A stretch of DNA of 64,000 nt from DATAEY01 sp038199035 (GCA_038199035.1 JBBPZM010000009.1:57247-121246), one strand, 5' to 3'. Shown: positions 25,358 to 34,138, numbered from the stretch's first letter. Program-made: numbers and translations. Notes: generated from the letters alone by a model not told the origin.

Positions 25358-26578
25358 ATGATCGTCTGCATCCTGCTTGTGCGCTTCGAGCTGGCCGTGG
25401 CGGCCGGGGGGCGCGCTGGGCTGTTGCGGGTGCCGGCGGCGCTGGCTCCCGAGCCGGGCGGCGTCCAGCAGGTGGGGGAGGCCTCGCCGGCTGCGGAGGC
25501 GTTCGGGGTGCGGGCGGGGATGCCCCTGGGGGAGGCCATGGCCCGCTGCCCGACGCTGGCCCTGGTCTCGCCCGATCCCGCCGGCGTGGCCGAGCGGTGG
25601 GAGCGGACGCTGGGCGCCCTGGAGGGCATCGGCGCCGCCGTGGCGCCGGAGCGCCCGGGGGTCGCCTGCTTCGCCGCCGAGGGTCTGCGAGGGTTGCACG
25701 GGGACCTCGAGGGCGTGGGGGAGGCCGCGCGTCGAGCGGTCGGCGGCGCGGGCGAGGGCGTGCGCCAACCCGCGCGCATCGGCATCGCGCCCTCGCGCTT
25801 CTGCGCCATGGCGGCGGCCGGCCGGGCGCGAGCCGGGCAGCGGCATGGGCGGATCGAGATCGTCCGCGGCGGGCAGGAGGGGGCGCGCGCCTACCTGTCC
25901 GCCCTGCCGGTCGGGCTGCTGAGTGCCCGCCGGGCCACCGCCGCCCTGCCCACGGCGCTCGAGCGGCTGGGGATCGCCACGCTGGGAGCGCTCGCCGCCC
26001 TGTCGCGTCGCCCCGTGGCCGACCGCTTCGGCCCGGCCGGGCTGACGGCACACGACCTGGCCTGCGGACGTGACGCGCCCCTGGTGGCGCGCGAGCGCCG
26101 CGAGCGCCTGGAGGAGTCCCTGGAGCTGCCCGAGTCGGCGTCGGGCGCCTCGCTCGACCATGCCCTCGGCCTGCTGGTCGACCGGCTCGTGGCCCGGCGG
26201 GAGCGGCGGGGGCGCACTCTGCGCGCCGTCGCCCTGTCCGCGCGGCTCGTGGAGGGGGGGACGTGGCGCCAGCCGGTCACCTTCCGCGAGGCGACGGCCG
26301 ACCCGGTGCGCATGCGCCTGGCGCTGGGAGGCCGGCTGGCGGCGCTGCCGGCGCCGGCCGAGGCGCTGAAGCTGGGGGTCGAGCGCTTCGGGCCGCCGGT
26401 GATCGACCAGCGTCCCCTGCTCGACGAGGCCGCGCACGCCCGCGACGCGCGGCTGCGCGAAGCGGTGCGCCAGGCCCGCGCCCTGGCCGGTCCCGACGCC
26501 GCGCTGCGCGTGGTCGAGGTCGAGCCCGGCTCCCGCGTGCCCGAACGGCGAGCCATGCTCGCGCCCTACGCGGAGTGA
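25358..26578 (+). CDS. imuB: ImuB-like Y-family polymerase homolog
   Basis: A 406-residue relative of Y-family DNA polymerases that acts as a non-catalytic adaptor in damage-induced mutagenesis, linking a DnaE2-type polymerase to the sliding clamp. The N-terminal strand reads MIVCILLVRFELAVAAGG, where active Y polymerases have the catalytic Asp (DMDAFF-like), so activity is not expected. Other family landmarks are present: PLGEAMARCPTL, a palm-domain region with RIGIAPSRFCAMAAA, and a thumb-like ALERLGIATLGALAALSRRPVADRFG. It is under an SOS box and its stop overlaps the start of a DUF6504 gene (GTGA). No dnaE2 or imuA is present in the window. Confidence 0.85.
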   Translation: MIVCILLVRFELAVAAGGRAGLLRVPAALAPEPGGVQQVGEASPAAEAFGVRAGMPLGEAMARCPTLALVSPDPAGVAERWERTLGALEGIGAAVAPERPGVACFAAEGLRGLHGDLEGVGEAARRAVGGAGEGVRQPARIGIAPSRFCAMAAAGRARAGQRHGRIEIVRGGQEGARAYLSALPVGLLSARRATAALPTALERLGIATLGALAALSRRPVADRFGPAGLTAHDLACGRDAPLVARERRERLEESLELPESASGASLDHALGLLVDRLVARRERRGRTLRAVALSARLVEGGTWRQPVTFREATADPVRMRLALGGRLAALPAPAEALKLGVERFGPPVIDQRPLLDEAAHARDARLREAVRQARALAGPDAALRVVEVEPGSRVPERRAMLAPYAE

Positions 26579-26817
26579 GCGGGCCGCGCCGGCTGGCCGT
26601 CCCTCGGGCCGCGGCGGTGCGCGCCACCGGCGACGGACGGCTCCTCGCCGTCGAGGGCGACCGCGTGGAGGCGGTGCGCGAGACCTGGCTGGTCGAGGAC
26701 CGCTGGTGGACCGATCGCCCGGTGCGTCGCCGTTACTGGGAGGTGGTGACGGGCCGCGGCCGCGATCTCGTGGTCTTCCACGAGCTCGAGCGGGGAGGGT
26801 GGTTTCGCCAGCGCTGA
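26575..26817 (+). CDS. DUF6504-family small protein
   Basis: An 80-residue protein beginning in the GTGA overlap with imuB. The C-terminal half has the family pattern WWTDRPVRRRYWEVVTGRGR followed by DLVVFHELERGGWFRQR. In actinobacteria such proteins are found between imuB and dnaE2 and are presumed to belong to the mutasome, but their role is unknown. Its coupling to imuB and to an SOS box supports the same assignment here. Confidence 0.75.
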   Translation: MSGPRRLAVPRAAAVRATGDGRLLAVEGDRVEAVRETWLVEDRWWTDRPVRRRYWEVVTGRGRDLVVFHELERGGWFRQR

Positions 26818-26876
26818 CCGGTGGCGATGCCCCCGCCTTTACCGGCCCCTCAGGTTCCCCGCGTTACCTGAGCTTC

Positions 26877-27725
26877 ATGGACCCTCGACCGCGCCCCCGC
26901 CTTGCCCTGCTCGCCGCGCTGGCCGGCGTGGGCGGCCTGGTCGTCGCGTGGCTGGCCACCTACTCCCGGCCGGGGCGCTGGATCGACCAGTCGGCGCTGG
27001 TCGGGTTCCTCGGCCTGCGCCGGCCGCGCACCGCGCCGGTGGCCGACTTCATCGCCCACCTCGGCGACCCGCTGCCCTTCGCGCTGGTCGGCGTGGCGCT
27101 GGTGGTGGTGGCCCTGCTGCGCCGCCGCCCACGGGTGGCGCTGGCCGTCCCGATGGTCCTCGTCGGCGCCAACCTGACCACCCAGGTCCTCAAGCCGCTG
27201 TTGCCCGACGACCGCATGTGGGCGGCCCTGGAGGCGGGCGCGCACATCACCGGCGGCTCGTGGCCCAGCGGGCACGCCACTGCGTCGATGGCCCTGGCCC
27301 TGGCGGCGGTCATGGTCGTGCCGGGCTGGCTGCGGCCCGCGGTGGCCACCATCGGGGCGGGGTTCGCCGTGGCCGTCTCCTACTCGCTGCTCGCGCTGGG
27401 ATGGCACTTCCCCAGCGACGTGATGGCGGGCTACTGCGTGGCCGCGGTGTGGGTGGCGCTGGCCGTGGCCGCCCTGTGGGCGGCGGCGATCCGCTGGCCG
27501 GCGCCCGCGCGGTCGAGCCCGGCGCCCGACCTGCCTCAGGCGCTGGCGCCTCAGGCTCTCGCCTCGGCGGCGTGCGCCGGAGCGGCGGGCCTGGTCTTCC
27601 TCATCCGCCCCTTCGAGGTCGTGGGCTACGCGCGGGCGCATACGACCTTCGTGGCCGGAGCGCTGGCCATCGCCGCGCTGAGCGCCGCCATGGCCACCGG
27701 GCTGACGCTGGTCCTGCGTCGCTAG
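26877..27725 (+). CDS. PAP2-superfamily membrane phosphatase
   Basis: A 282-residue membrane protein with six or more helices, related to type 2 phosphatidic acid phosphatases and undecaprenyl-diphosphate phosphatases. The phosphatase motifs are visible but partly degenerate: KPLLPDDR for the first, PSGHATAS for the second (intact SGH), and YSLLALGWHFPSDV for the third, where the conserved Arg is missing but His and Asp remain. It may therefore act on a lipid phosphate with altered activity. An extra pair of C-terminal helices follows a Pro/Ala-rich linker (APARSSPAPDLPQALAPQAL). The ATG at 26877 is chosen as the first before the leading helix. Confidence 0.8.
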   Translation: MDPRPRPRLALLAALAGVGGLVVAWLATYSRPGRWIDQSALVGFLGLRRPRTAPVADFIAHLGDPLPFALVGVALVVVALLRRRPRVALAVPMVLVGANLTTQVLKPLLPDDRMWAALEAGAHITGGSWPSGHATASMALALAAVMVVPGWLRPAVATIGAGFAVAVSYSLLALGWHFPSDVMAGYCVAAVWVALAVAALWAAAIRWPAPARSSPAPDLPQALAPQALASAACAGAAGLVFLIRPFEVVGYARAHTTFVAGALAIAALSAAMATGLTLVLRR

Positions 27726-27777
27726 CGCGCCCGCCGCGCACGGGGGGCGGAAGAGCTCCCTCGAGGTCGGCGCGAGC

Positions 27778-28338
27778 TCAGCGCCCCGCGCCGGGCTCCC
27801 ACAGCGGCTCGTCGCCATCGTTGGCGGCGCGCGCGAGGATGAACAGCAGGTCCGAGAGGCGGTTGAGGTAGCGGACCACCTCGGGGTTGAGGCCCTCGAC
27901 CTCGATGGCCCGGCGCTCGGCCCGCCGGCACACCGTGCGGCAGACGTGCAACTGTGCCGCGGCGGGCGTGCCGCCGGGGATCACGAACGACCTCAGCGGC
28001 TCCAGCGTGGCGTTGACCTCGTCGCATGCCTCCTCCAGCCACCGCGTCTGCTCGGGGTCGACGCGCAGCCGCTGACGGGCCTGGGGATCGTCGCTCTCGG
28101 GCACCGAGACGTCGGCGCCGACGTCGAAGAGGTCGTTCTGGACGCGGGCCAGCCACTGCGCCCAGCGCTGCGGGACGTCGGTCGCGGCCAGGGCCAGGCC
28201 CAGCTGGGCGTTGAGCTCGTCGACCGTGCCGTAGGCCTCGATCCGGGGGTGGGTCTTGGGGACGCGGCTCATGTCCCCGAGGTGGGTCTCGCCCCCGTCC
28301 CCGAGCTTGGTGTAGATGCGGGTGAGGTTGACGGTCAC
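27778..28338 (-). CDS. pduO: PduO-type ATP:cob(I)alamin adenosyltransferase
   Basis: Converts cob(I)alamin and ATP to adenosylcobalamin, the coenzyme form of vitamin B12. The 186-residue length is normal. Family motifs are intact: N-terminal IYTKLGDGGETHLGDMSRVPKTH (ATP-binding loop), AYGTVDELNAQLG, IPGGTPAAAQLHVCRTVCRRAER (the conserved R..CRR-ER helix) and the C-terminal YLNRLSDLLFILARAAN. It is transcribed away from the cobalamin-riboswitch operon on the other strand, 256 bases from that operon's first start, linking B12 activation with the uptake genes. Confidence 0.95.
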   Translation of the reverse strand: MTVNLTRIYTKLGDGGETHLGDMSRVPKTHPRIEAYGTVDELNAQLGLALAATDVPQRWAQWLARVQNDLFDVGADVSVPESDDPQARQRLRVDPEQTRWLEEACDEVNATLEPLRSFVIPGGTPAAAQLHVCRTVCRRAERRAIEVEGLNPEVVRYLNRLSDLLFILARAANDGDEPLWEPGAGR

Positions 28339-28389
28339 GCCTGAGCCAGCATACGCGCCGTCGCGACGATCATCTAGGATGCCCGCGTT

Positions 28390-28556
28390 TACATAGGTCG
28401 GTGGTCAAGGGAAGCCGGTGAGAAGCCGGCGCGGACCCGCCACTGTGACCGGGAGAGGCCCGCCGCACGCACGTCGTGCAGCCACTGAGCCGTCGTCGAC
28501 GGCCCGGGAAGGCGCGGAGGGGCAAAGCCCGCAAGCCAGGAGACCTGCCGCCGACA
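28390..28556 (+). promoter_or_regulatory. Cobalamin (B12) riboswitch
   Basis: A complete cobalamin aptamer. Conserved blocks are GGGAAGCCGGTGAGAAGCCG with GCGGACCCGCCACTGTGACC, and the 3' B12 box AAGCCAGGAGACCTGCC (28533-28549). Helix P1 is GTCGGTGG (about 28399-28406) with CCGCCGAC (about 28548-28555). A -10-like TAGGAT (28375-28380) lies just upstream. No terminator hairpin follows; the start codon is 38 bases downstream with an AAAGGGG ribosome binding site, so control of translation initiation is more likely than attenuation. It commands the DUF4430-ECF operon. Confidence 0.95.
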
Positions 28557-28593
28557 ACAGGCCTACAGCCCTCGTGGAAAGGGGTGGCTCACC

Positions 28594-29721
28594 ATGCAGT
28601 CGATCAAGCGACGTGCCGTTCCCGCGCTCCTGTCGGCGCTCTCCCTCGGCCTCCTGGCCGCCGCTCCGGCGGCGGCGGTCGACGTGAACCTGCGGATCGA
28701 GGGCAAGGACCGGACGATCTTCGAAGGTCGCGTCTCCACCGACGGTCACTCGGTCCAGGGGCACAAGTGCGACGGGACCAACAACGGGGCCGAGAACAAC
28801 CCGGGCCCGACGGTGACCGCGGCGCTCGACGACGGCGCCTCGGACAACGACTTCTCCTGGCGCGGCCAGTACTACAAGGACTTCGAGGACTTCTTCGTCA
28901 CGCGCATCGGACCCGACGAGAACACCGACAACGAGTACTGGGGCTTCCTGCTCAACTACAAGGACCCCGGCAAGGGCGGGTGCCAGACCCGCGTTCGCTC
29001 CGGCGACGACGTGCTGTGGGCCTTCGACGGCTTCGGCAAGACGCCGCTGAAGCTCAGCGCTCCCAGCGAGGCCGAGACCGGCCAGTCCTTCACCGTGCAC
29101 GTCGAGGACGGCTCCAACGGCGACGACGTCAACGACGCTGAGGTGGGCCACCAGCGCACCAACGGCAACGGCGACGCCACGCTCAGGTACGACTCGCCCG
29201 GACGGGTCTCTCTCAAGGCTGATGCCAGCCATTCGATCCGCTCCAACGAGCAGGTGGTCTGCGTGCACCGGCCCAACGACAACACCTGTGGCAACAACGG
29301 CTCGGGGTCCTCGAGCTCGTCCGGAGCGGGCGCGTTCGCGGGCCCGATCACCGGCCCGCTGGCCGTGTCCTTCACGGGGCTGCTCCCGCTGCATCGCTAC
29401 CTGGTGGCGGGCGCGCCGCGGACCCTGCGCGGCTCGGTGGCCACCGGGGGGCCGCCGCTGACCGGACTGAGGATCCGCCTGCGCCGCTACGACCGCGGGC
29501 ACTGCTCGCACTACAGCCTCGTCCAGCGACGCTTCCACCCGTCGAGCTGCACGGTGGGCTACTTCCTCTACGCCATCCCGGCGCGCAGCCCGTGGTCCTA
29601 CACGCTGCCGGCCGCGCTGGCCCCCGGCATCTACACGCTGGAGACCGAGGCGGTGGACGCGGCCGGGCGGCGAACGATGGCTCGCCGCGTGTTCTACGTC
29701 GTGACCAGCCTGCGGCGATGA
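28594..29721 (+). CDS. Secreted DUF4430-like protein, first of three, B12-regulated
   Basis: Putative extracellular cobalamin-capture protein. A clear signal peptide (ALLSALSLGLLAAAPAAA, cleavage about residue 28) is followed by a DUF4430-like domain (about 29-150): LRIEGKDRTIFEGRVSTDG, then EYWGFLLNYKDPGKGGCQTRVRSGDDVLWAFD, the WxxxxN...GDxVxW pattern. DUF4430 has the fold of the beta domain of intrinsic factor/transcobalamin. A second beta-domain (155-235) with repeated NGDA-type turns and an Ig-like C-terminal domain (about 265-370) follow a Ser-rich linker. It is the first gene behind the riboswitch; its stop overlaps the next gene (ATGA). Cobalamin binding is inferred from context and fold, not shown by specific residues. 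Confidence 0.8.
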   Translation: MQSIKRRAVPALLSALSLGLLAAAPAAAVDVNLRIEGKDRTIFEGRVSTDGHSVQGHKCDGTNNGAENNPGPTVTAALDDGASDNDFSWRGQYYKDFEDFFVTRIGPDENTDNEYWGFLLNYKDPGKGGCQTRVRSGDDVLWAFDGFGKTPLKLSAPSEAETGQSFTVHVEDGSNGDDVNDAEVGHQRTNGNGDATLRYDSPGRVSLKADASHSIRSNEQVVCVHRPNDNTCGNNGSGSSSSSGAGAFAGPITGPLAVSFTGLLPLHRYLVAGAPRTLRGSVATGGPPLTGLRIRLRRYDRGHCSHYSLVQRRFHPSSCTVGYFLYAIPARSPWSYTLPAALAPGIYTLETEAVDAAGRRTMARRVFYVVTSLRR

Positions 29722-30566
29722 CGGGACGACGGCGGCTGGTGCCAGTCGCCGGCGCGGTGGCGGCGGCCCTCGCGCCTGGCGGCCCTGCGGTCGCTTCGAC
29801 GCTGGGGGATGCGGCGTCGCCGCCGCCCTCCTCGACGATCGCGGGCGCGGCGGCCAGGTCGGCGAACGGGGCCGCCCCGGCGACCGCCGCCGTCGTGCCC
29901 TACGCCCCGCGGGTGGCGGTGATGATCGTCGGGCGCACGCGGACGCTGCTGTCGGCGACCGCCCTCTACGCCCGGCCGGCGAGCGTGCCCGCGGCGGGGC
30001 GGCGCTGCGCGGTCGCCGGCGGCACGCCGCTGGCCGCGCTGGAGGCGGCACGGCGCCTGCGCCGGGTCACCTACTCGCTGCGCGACTTCGGGTCGTGCTC
30101 GACCAACCCGGCCGACGCCGCCAGCCTGTTCGTCTCGCGCATCGGGCCGGACCTTAACCGCGGGCGCGACGGCTGGGTCTACAAGGTCGGCCTGCGCGCG
30201 GGCACGACTGGGGCGGCCGATCCCCGCGGCCCGTTCGGCACCGGGGCGCGGCTGCGCCTCGGCCAGCGTCTGACCTGGTTCTACTGCCACATGGGGCTGC
30301 GCGGCTGCCAGCCCACGCTGGCCCTGTCGGTCGCCGGTCGCGTCGCCCCGGCGGCGTCCGTCCGCCTCGGCGTGCGCGGGTACGACGACGGCGGCCACGC
30401 GCGGCCGATCGCCGGCGCGCTGGTGCGCCTCGGCGGCGCGCGGGCGCTGACCGGACCGGACGGGACGGCGACGCTCACCGCCCCGACCGCGCCGGGCCGC
30501 TACCTCGCCGCGGCCAGCGCGCGGGGAACCGTGGCCGCCTTCCCCGTTGGGGTGACGATCGGTTGA
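29718..30566 (+). CDS. Secreted DUF4430-like protein, second of three
   Basis: A 282-residue exported protein starting in the ATGA overlap. The N-terminus (RRRLVPVAGAVAAALAPGGPAVAS) is a signal peptide. The central region (about 65-195) resembles DUF4430: PRVAVMIVGRTRTLLSATALYA, SLFVSRIGPDLNRGRDGWVYKVG, then GARLRLGQRLTWFYCHM, matching the WxYxV...L..GQ.L.WFY pattern of the domain with several conserved cysteines. A carboxypeptidase-regulatory-like domain (about 210-282; VRLGGARALTGPDGTATLTA) ends the protein. Its stop overlaps the third gene by a TTGA. Role inferred as part of the same B12-binding surface system. Confidence 0.75.
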   Translation: MTGRRRLVPVAGAVAAALAPGGPAVASTLGDAASPPPSSTIAGAAARSANGAAPATAAVVPYAPRVAVMIVGRTRTLLSATALYARPASVPAAGRRCAVAGGTPLAALEAARRLRRVTYSLRDFGSCSTNPADAASLFVSRIGPDLNRGRDGWVYKVGLRAGTTGAADPRGPFGTGARLRLGQRLTWFYCHMGLRGCQPTLALSVAGRVAPAASVRLGVRGYDDGGHARPIAGALVRLGGARALTGPDGTATLTAPTAPGRYLAAASARGTVAAFPVGVTIG

Positions 30567-31501
30567 GGCGTGGGCTGTCCGCCGCCGCGCTGGCCGGCGC
30601 GCTCGCCCTCGCCGCGGGCGCGAGCGGCTGCGGGCTCGGACCGGGACGGGCGACCGGCGGCGCCTCGCTGGTCGTGACCCGCGACTTCGGGCGCACCACT
30701 GTCGGGAGGGCCACGGCCCGGCGAATCGCCGGCTCGGACACCGTCATGCGCTTCCTGGCGCGCTCGTTCCGCGTCCAGACGCGGTACGGCGGCGGCTTCG
30801 TGCAGTCGATCGACGGGCTTGCCGGGAGCGCCCGTGGCGCGCGGCGGATCGACTGGTTCTACTACGTCAACGGGATCGAGGCCGGTCGCGGGGCCTCGGC
30901 CACCCGCCTGCACCCCGGCGACCGCGTGTGGTGGGACCGCCACGACTGGGCGGCGGCGATGTCGATCCCCGCGGTCGTGGGCTCGTTCCCAGAGCCGTTT
31001 CGGTCGGGCAGCGCCGGCCGGCGGCTGCCGGTGACGCTGGGGTGCAGCGCGGCGGCCGCCCGCGCGTGCGACGACGTGGCGCGCGCCCTCGCGGGCGTCG
31101 GGGTGCCCGCCGGGCGCTCGTCGGTGGGCGTCGGGTCGTCCCGCCACACCCTGCGGGTGCTGGTCGGGCCATGGGCGAGCCTTCGCAGCGATCCCATGGC
31201 GCGACGCCTCGAGCAGGGCCCGCAGGTCAGCGGCGTGTTCGCCCGGCCGGTGCTCGGGGGCCGGGGCCTGGCCCTGCTCGACGCGGGAGGAGCCGTGAAG
31301 CGCGAGCTGTCCGGCGGCGCCGGTCTGATCGCCGCCACCGGCGGGGCCGACCAGCAGCCGACGTGGCTGGTCACGGGCACGGACGTCGGCGGGGTGCTCG
31401 CCGCGGCGCGGGCCTTCGATCAGCGTCACCTCCAGCGCCGCTTCGCGCTGGCGTTGGGTGGCGGGCGCAGCATCGCGCTTCCCGTGGGCTCGGGCCGATG
31501 A
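30563..31501 (+). CDS. DUF4430 lipoprotein, third of three
   Basis: A 312-residue surface lipoprotein: the hydrophobic segment ends with the lipobox GASGC at about residue 23. The DUF4430 domain (about 35-135) is the best match of the three: GGGFVQSIDGLAGSARGARRIDWFYYVNGIEA, then ATRLHPGDRVWWDRHDW, which is the family consensus G.fV.sIdGl...W.yYVNG...L..GD.VwW. The C-terminal half (about 150-312) is a mixed alpha/beta region of unknown type with ALAGVGVPAGRSSVGVG and an acetyltransferase-free fold. The TTG start overlaps the previous stop. It is followed by ecfT after 46 bases. Likely the outer membrane-anchored docking partner for B12 delivery to the ECF transporter. Confidence 0.8.
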   Translation: MRRGLSAAALAGALALAAGASGCGLGPGRATGGASLVVTRDFGRTTVGRATARRIAGSDTVMRFLARSFRVQTRYGGGFVQSIDGLAGSARGARRIDWFYYVNGIEAGRGASATRLHPGDRVWWDRHDWAAAMSIPAVVGSFPEPFRSGSAGRRLPVTLGCSAAAARACDDVARALAGVGVPAGRSSVGVGSSRHTLRVLVGPWASLRSDPMARRLEQGPQVSGVFARPVLGGRGLALLDAGGAVKRELSGGAGLIAATGGADQQPTWLVTGTDVGGVLAAARAFDQRHLQRRFALALGGGRSIALPVGSGR

Positions 31502-31547
31502 GCGCGCTCGCGGGCAGCGGCGGTCTTGGCCTGGAGGGCAGCGTGCG

Positions 31548-32411
31548 GTGATCTATCGCCGACGACCCAGTCCCCTGCACGCCGCGGCCGCGCCGGCTGG
31601 CTGCGCGTACTGCGCGGCGCTGGCCGTCGTCGCACTGATGAGCAGCCATCCGCTGGTCCTCGCGGCCGACCTCGTCGCGGTGGCGGGCGCCGCGCGCCTC
31701 GCCGGAGTGGCCGAGGCCATGCGTCGCGCGTCCCGGCTGGCCATCCCGCTCGCGGTGGCCATGGTGGTGATCAACGCGCTGGTCTCGCGAAACGGGCTGA
31801 CGGTCATCGCCCGCCTGGGGGAGCTGCCGATCGCGGGAAGGCTCGACGTCACGCTCGAGGCCGTGGCCTGGGGGGCGATCCAGGGGCTGCGCCTGGGCTT
31901 GGTGATCATGGCCGGGGCCCTCTACTCCGCGTCGGTCGACCCCGACGAGGTGCTGCGCATGCTGCGCCGGGTCTCGTTTCGCTCGGCCCTGAGCGCCACG
32001 CTGGCCACGCGCATGGTGCCCGTGCTGGCCCGCGACGCGCGCCGCATGGCCGAGGCCCAGCGCTGCCTGCCCGGCCGGCCCGCTCCGCGGGTCGCCCTCC
32101 TGCGGGCGGTCACGGCGGGAGCGCTCGACCGGTCGCTCGACGTGGCCGCCGCCCTCGAGGGTCGCGGCTACGGGGCGCTGCGGCGCCCCCCGCGCGAGCG
32201 GCGCAGCCCCTCGCGCCACGATTTGGCCTTTGGCGCCGCGGCGGTTGGACTGGTCGTGCTGGTGGCGGCCGCGCGCCTGGGCGGCGTCGGACGCTTCAGC
32301 GCCGACCAGGCGCTGGCGCTATCCATGGGCGCGCCCGAAGTAGCGCTCGCGGTCGCGCTGGTCGTGCTGGCCCTGGCGCCGTTCGCCGATCGCCGGGGGA
32401 TCGTCCGGTGA
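31548..32411 (+). CDS. ecfT: ECF transporter transmembrane subunit EcfT
   Basis: Transmembrane coupling subunit of an energy-coupling-factor transporter, 287 residues with about five to six helices. The coupling-helix signature regions are present: SFRSALSATLATRMVPVLARDARRM and the short motif ALEGRGYG, corresponding to the conserved CbiQ/EcfT E.RG.G segment that contacts the ATPases. The GTG start at 31548 is preferred since the protein then begins IYRRRPSPLH at the first helix; GGAGG lies about 11 bases upstream. Its stop overlaps the start of the ATPase gene (GTGA). Specificity is set by the S component at the end of this operon. Confidence 0.9.
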   Translation: MIYRRRPSPLHAAAAPAGCAYCAALAVVALMSSHPLVLAADLVAVAGAARLAGVAEAMRRASRLAIPLAVAMVVINALVSRNGLTVIARLGELPIAGRLDVTLEAVAWGAIQGLRLGLVIMAGALYSASVDPDEVLRMLRRVSFRSALSATLATRMVPVLARDARRMAEAQRCLPGRPAPRVALLRAVTAGALDRSLDVAAALEGRGYGALRRPPRERRSPSRHDLAFGAAAVGLVVLVAAARLGGVGRFSADQALALSMGAPEVALAVALVVLALAPFADRRGIVR

Positions 32412-34138
32412 GCCTCCTGAGCGTGGAGAGCCTGTCCTACCGCTACGCCGGGGCGACCGAGCCGGCGCTGCGCGACGTCAGCCTGGAGATCGACGAGGGG
32501 GAGTTGGTGGTGCTCGCCGGCCTGTCGGCCTCGGGCAAGTCCACCCTCCTGCGGGCGCTGGCCGGGCTGGTGCCCCACTTCCACGGCGGCGAGGTCGCGG
32601 GACGGGTGGTCGTGTGCGGGATGGACACCCGTCACCACGGCCCGGGCGATCTGGCGGCCGGCGTGGGGACGCTGTTCCAGGATCCCGAGACCCAGGTCGT
32701 GATGGGCACCGTGCGAGCCGAGCTCGCCTTGCCGCTGGAGAACCGGGGCCACGGGCCCTCGGCCGTTGCCCGCGGCGTCGAGGAGGTGGCGCTGGCCCTG
32801 GGCATCGGCTCGTTGCTGGACCGCCCGACCCACGAGCTGTCGGGCGGCGAGCTCCAGCGGGTCGCCCTGGGCGCGGCGCTCGCCGGACGCCCGCGGGCCG
32901 TGCTCCTCGACGAGCCGACGTCCCAGCTCGACCCGGTCGCGGGCGACGAGCTCGTGTGGCTGCTACGCCGCCTCAACGAGGAGTGGGGGACCACGGTCGT
33001 GCTCGCCGAGCAGCGGCTCGAGCGCTGCCTGGGCGCCGCCGACCGCGTGATCGCCCTGCGCGACGGGCGGTTGGCCTGCGACGGCTCGCCCCAGCGCTTC
33101 CTCGAGTGGGCCGCCGAGGCCTGTCCGCCGCTCCAGACCCCCGGGGCGCGGCTGTTCGCGCTGGCCGGCCTGCGGCCGCCCCCGGCCGGGGTCAAGCAGG
33201 CGCGGCGCGCGCTGGCCCAGCGCGGGCTGCTGCCGGCGCCCGAGTCCGGCTCGGGGGGCCCGGGAGGCACCACGAAGCCCTCGCGGCGCCGGCGTTTGGG
33301 GCGCTCCGGGCCGCCGCCGGCCCTGTCGCTGGAGCGTGTGTGGCACGAGTGGCCCGAGGGGCGCGCCGCCCTGCGAGGGGTGAGCCTGCGGGTCGAGCCC
33401 GGCGAGCGCGTCGCGCTCATGGGCCGAAACGGCGCGGGCAAGTCGACGCTCCTGCGCTGCGCCGCCGGCCTGCTGGCACCGACCCGCGGGCGCGTGCGCC
33501 GCGGCGGCCGCGTGGGCCTGCTGCTCCAGAGTCCCGGCGACTACCTGGTGCGCGAGCGGGTGGGCGACGAGCTCGACCCCGCGGGCCTGGCCGCCGCCGG
33601 GCTCGGCGCGCTGGCCGATCGCCACCCGCGCGACCTCTCGGGCGGCGAGCGCCCGCGGCTGGCGCTCGCCCTGGTCCTGCCCGCGCACGAGCCGCCCCCG
33701 ACCGTGGCCTGCCTCGACGAGCCGACGCGGGGCATGGACCGCGCGCGCAAGGACGAGCTGACCGAGCTGATCGGCGGGCTGGCCGGCGCGGGCAGCGCCG
33801 TCGTCGTGGCTACCCATGACGTCGAGCTGGCCGCCGCGGCGGCCGACCGGGTCGTCCTGCTGGGCGACGGAGCGCTGGTGGCCGACGCGCCGGCCCGCGA
33901 GGTGCTGGCCGGCGGCTGGTACTTCGCCACCGAGACCGCCCGCATCCTCGGCGGCGCCGCGGGAGCGCTGGAGCCCCCGGAGGGCGCCGCCGTCCTGGCC
34001 GGCAGACCGCGGGCATCCGAGACCGTGGCCGTCGCTCCGCCGGCGTCCGAGCGCGTGTCCGAGACCCCCGCGCCCTCCCGCCCGCCCGAGACCCCCGTCC
34101 CTCCCTCGCTTGCATCCAACCTGGAGGTGCCGTCATGA
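32408..34138 (+). CDS. ecfA: Fused double EcfA ATPase
   Basis: One polypeptide of 576 residues containing both ECF ATPases. The first domain (about 1-255) has Walker A GLSASGKSTLL, signature LSGGELQRVALGAAL, Walker B AVLLDEPTSQLD and switch histidine replaced in the VVLAEQRLERC region typical of EcfA. The second (about 300-530) has Walker A GRNGAGKSTLL, signature LSGGERPRLALAL, Walker B VACLDEPTRGMD and switch VATHDVELAA. The fusion explains the absence of separate ecfA1 and ecfA2 genes. A Pro/Ser-rich tail of about 40 residues precedes the stop. It powers the EcfT/S-component complex; both sites look competent. Confidence 0.95.
   Translation: MSLLSVESLSYRYAGATEPALRDVSLEIDEGELVVLAGLSASGKSTLLRALAGLVPHFHGGEVAGRVVVCGMDTRHHGPGDLAAGVGTLFQDPETQVVMGTVRAELALPLENRGHGPSAVARGVEEVALALGIGSLLDRPTHELSGGELQRVALGAALAGRPRAVLLDEPTSQLDPVAGDELVWLLRRLNEEWGTTVVLAEQRLERCLGAADRVIALRDGRLACDGSPQRFLEWAAEACPPLQTPGARLFALAGLRPPPAGVKQARRALAQRGLLPAPESGSGGPGGTTKPSRRRRLGRSGPPPALSLERVWHEWPEGRAALRGVSLRVEPGERVALMGRNGAGKSTLLRCAAGLLAPTRGRVRRGGRVGLLLQSPGDYLVRERVGDELDPAGLAAAGLGALADRHPRDLSGGERPRLALALVLPAHEPPPTVACLDEPTRGMDRARKDELTELIGGLAGAGSAVVVATHDVELAAAAADRVVLLGDGALVADAPAREVLAGGWYFATETARILGGAAGALEPPEGAAVLAGRPRASETVAVAPPASERVSETPAPSRPPETPVPPSLASNLEVPS

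Noticed and set aside
24148..26437. Long minus-strand frames opposite the metalloprotease and imuB genes
   Set aside because: Arg/Pro/Gly-rich with no recognisable domain; the plus strand has HEYGHH, SOS box and ImuB features.
30928..31551. Plus-strand frame ending MSALAGSGGLGLEGSVR before ecfT
   Set aside because: Mostly an Arg/Gly-rich shadow of the third DUF4430 gene; the last 17 codons could only be a chance ORF.
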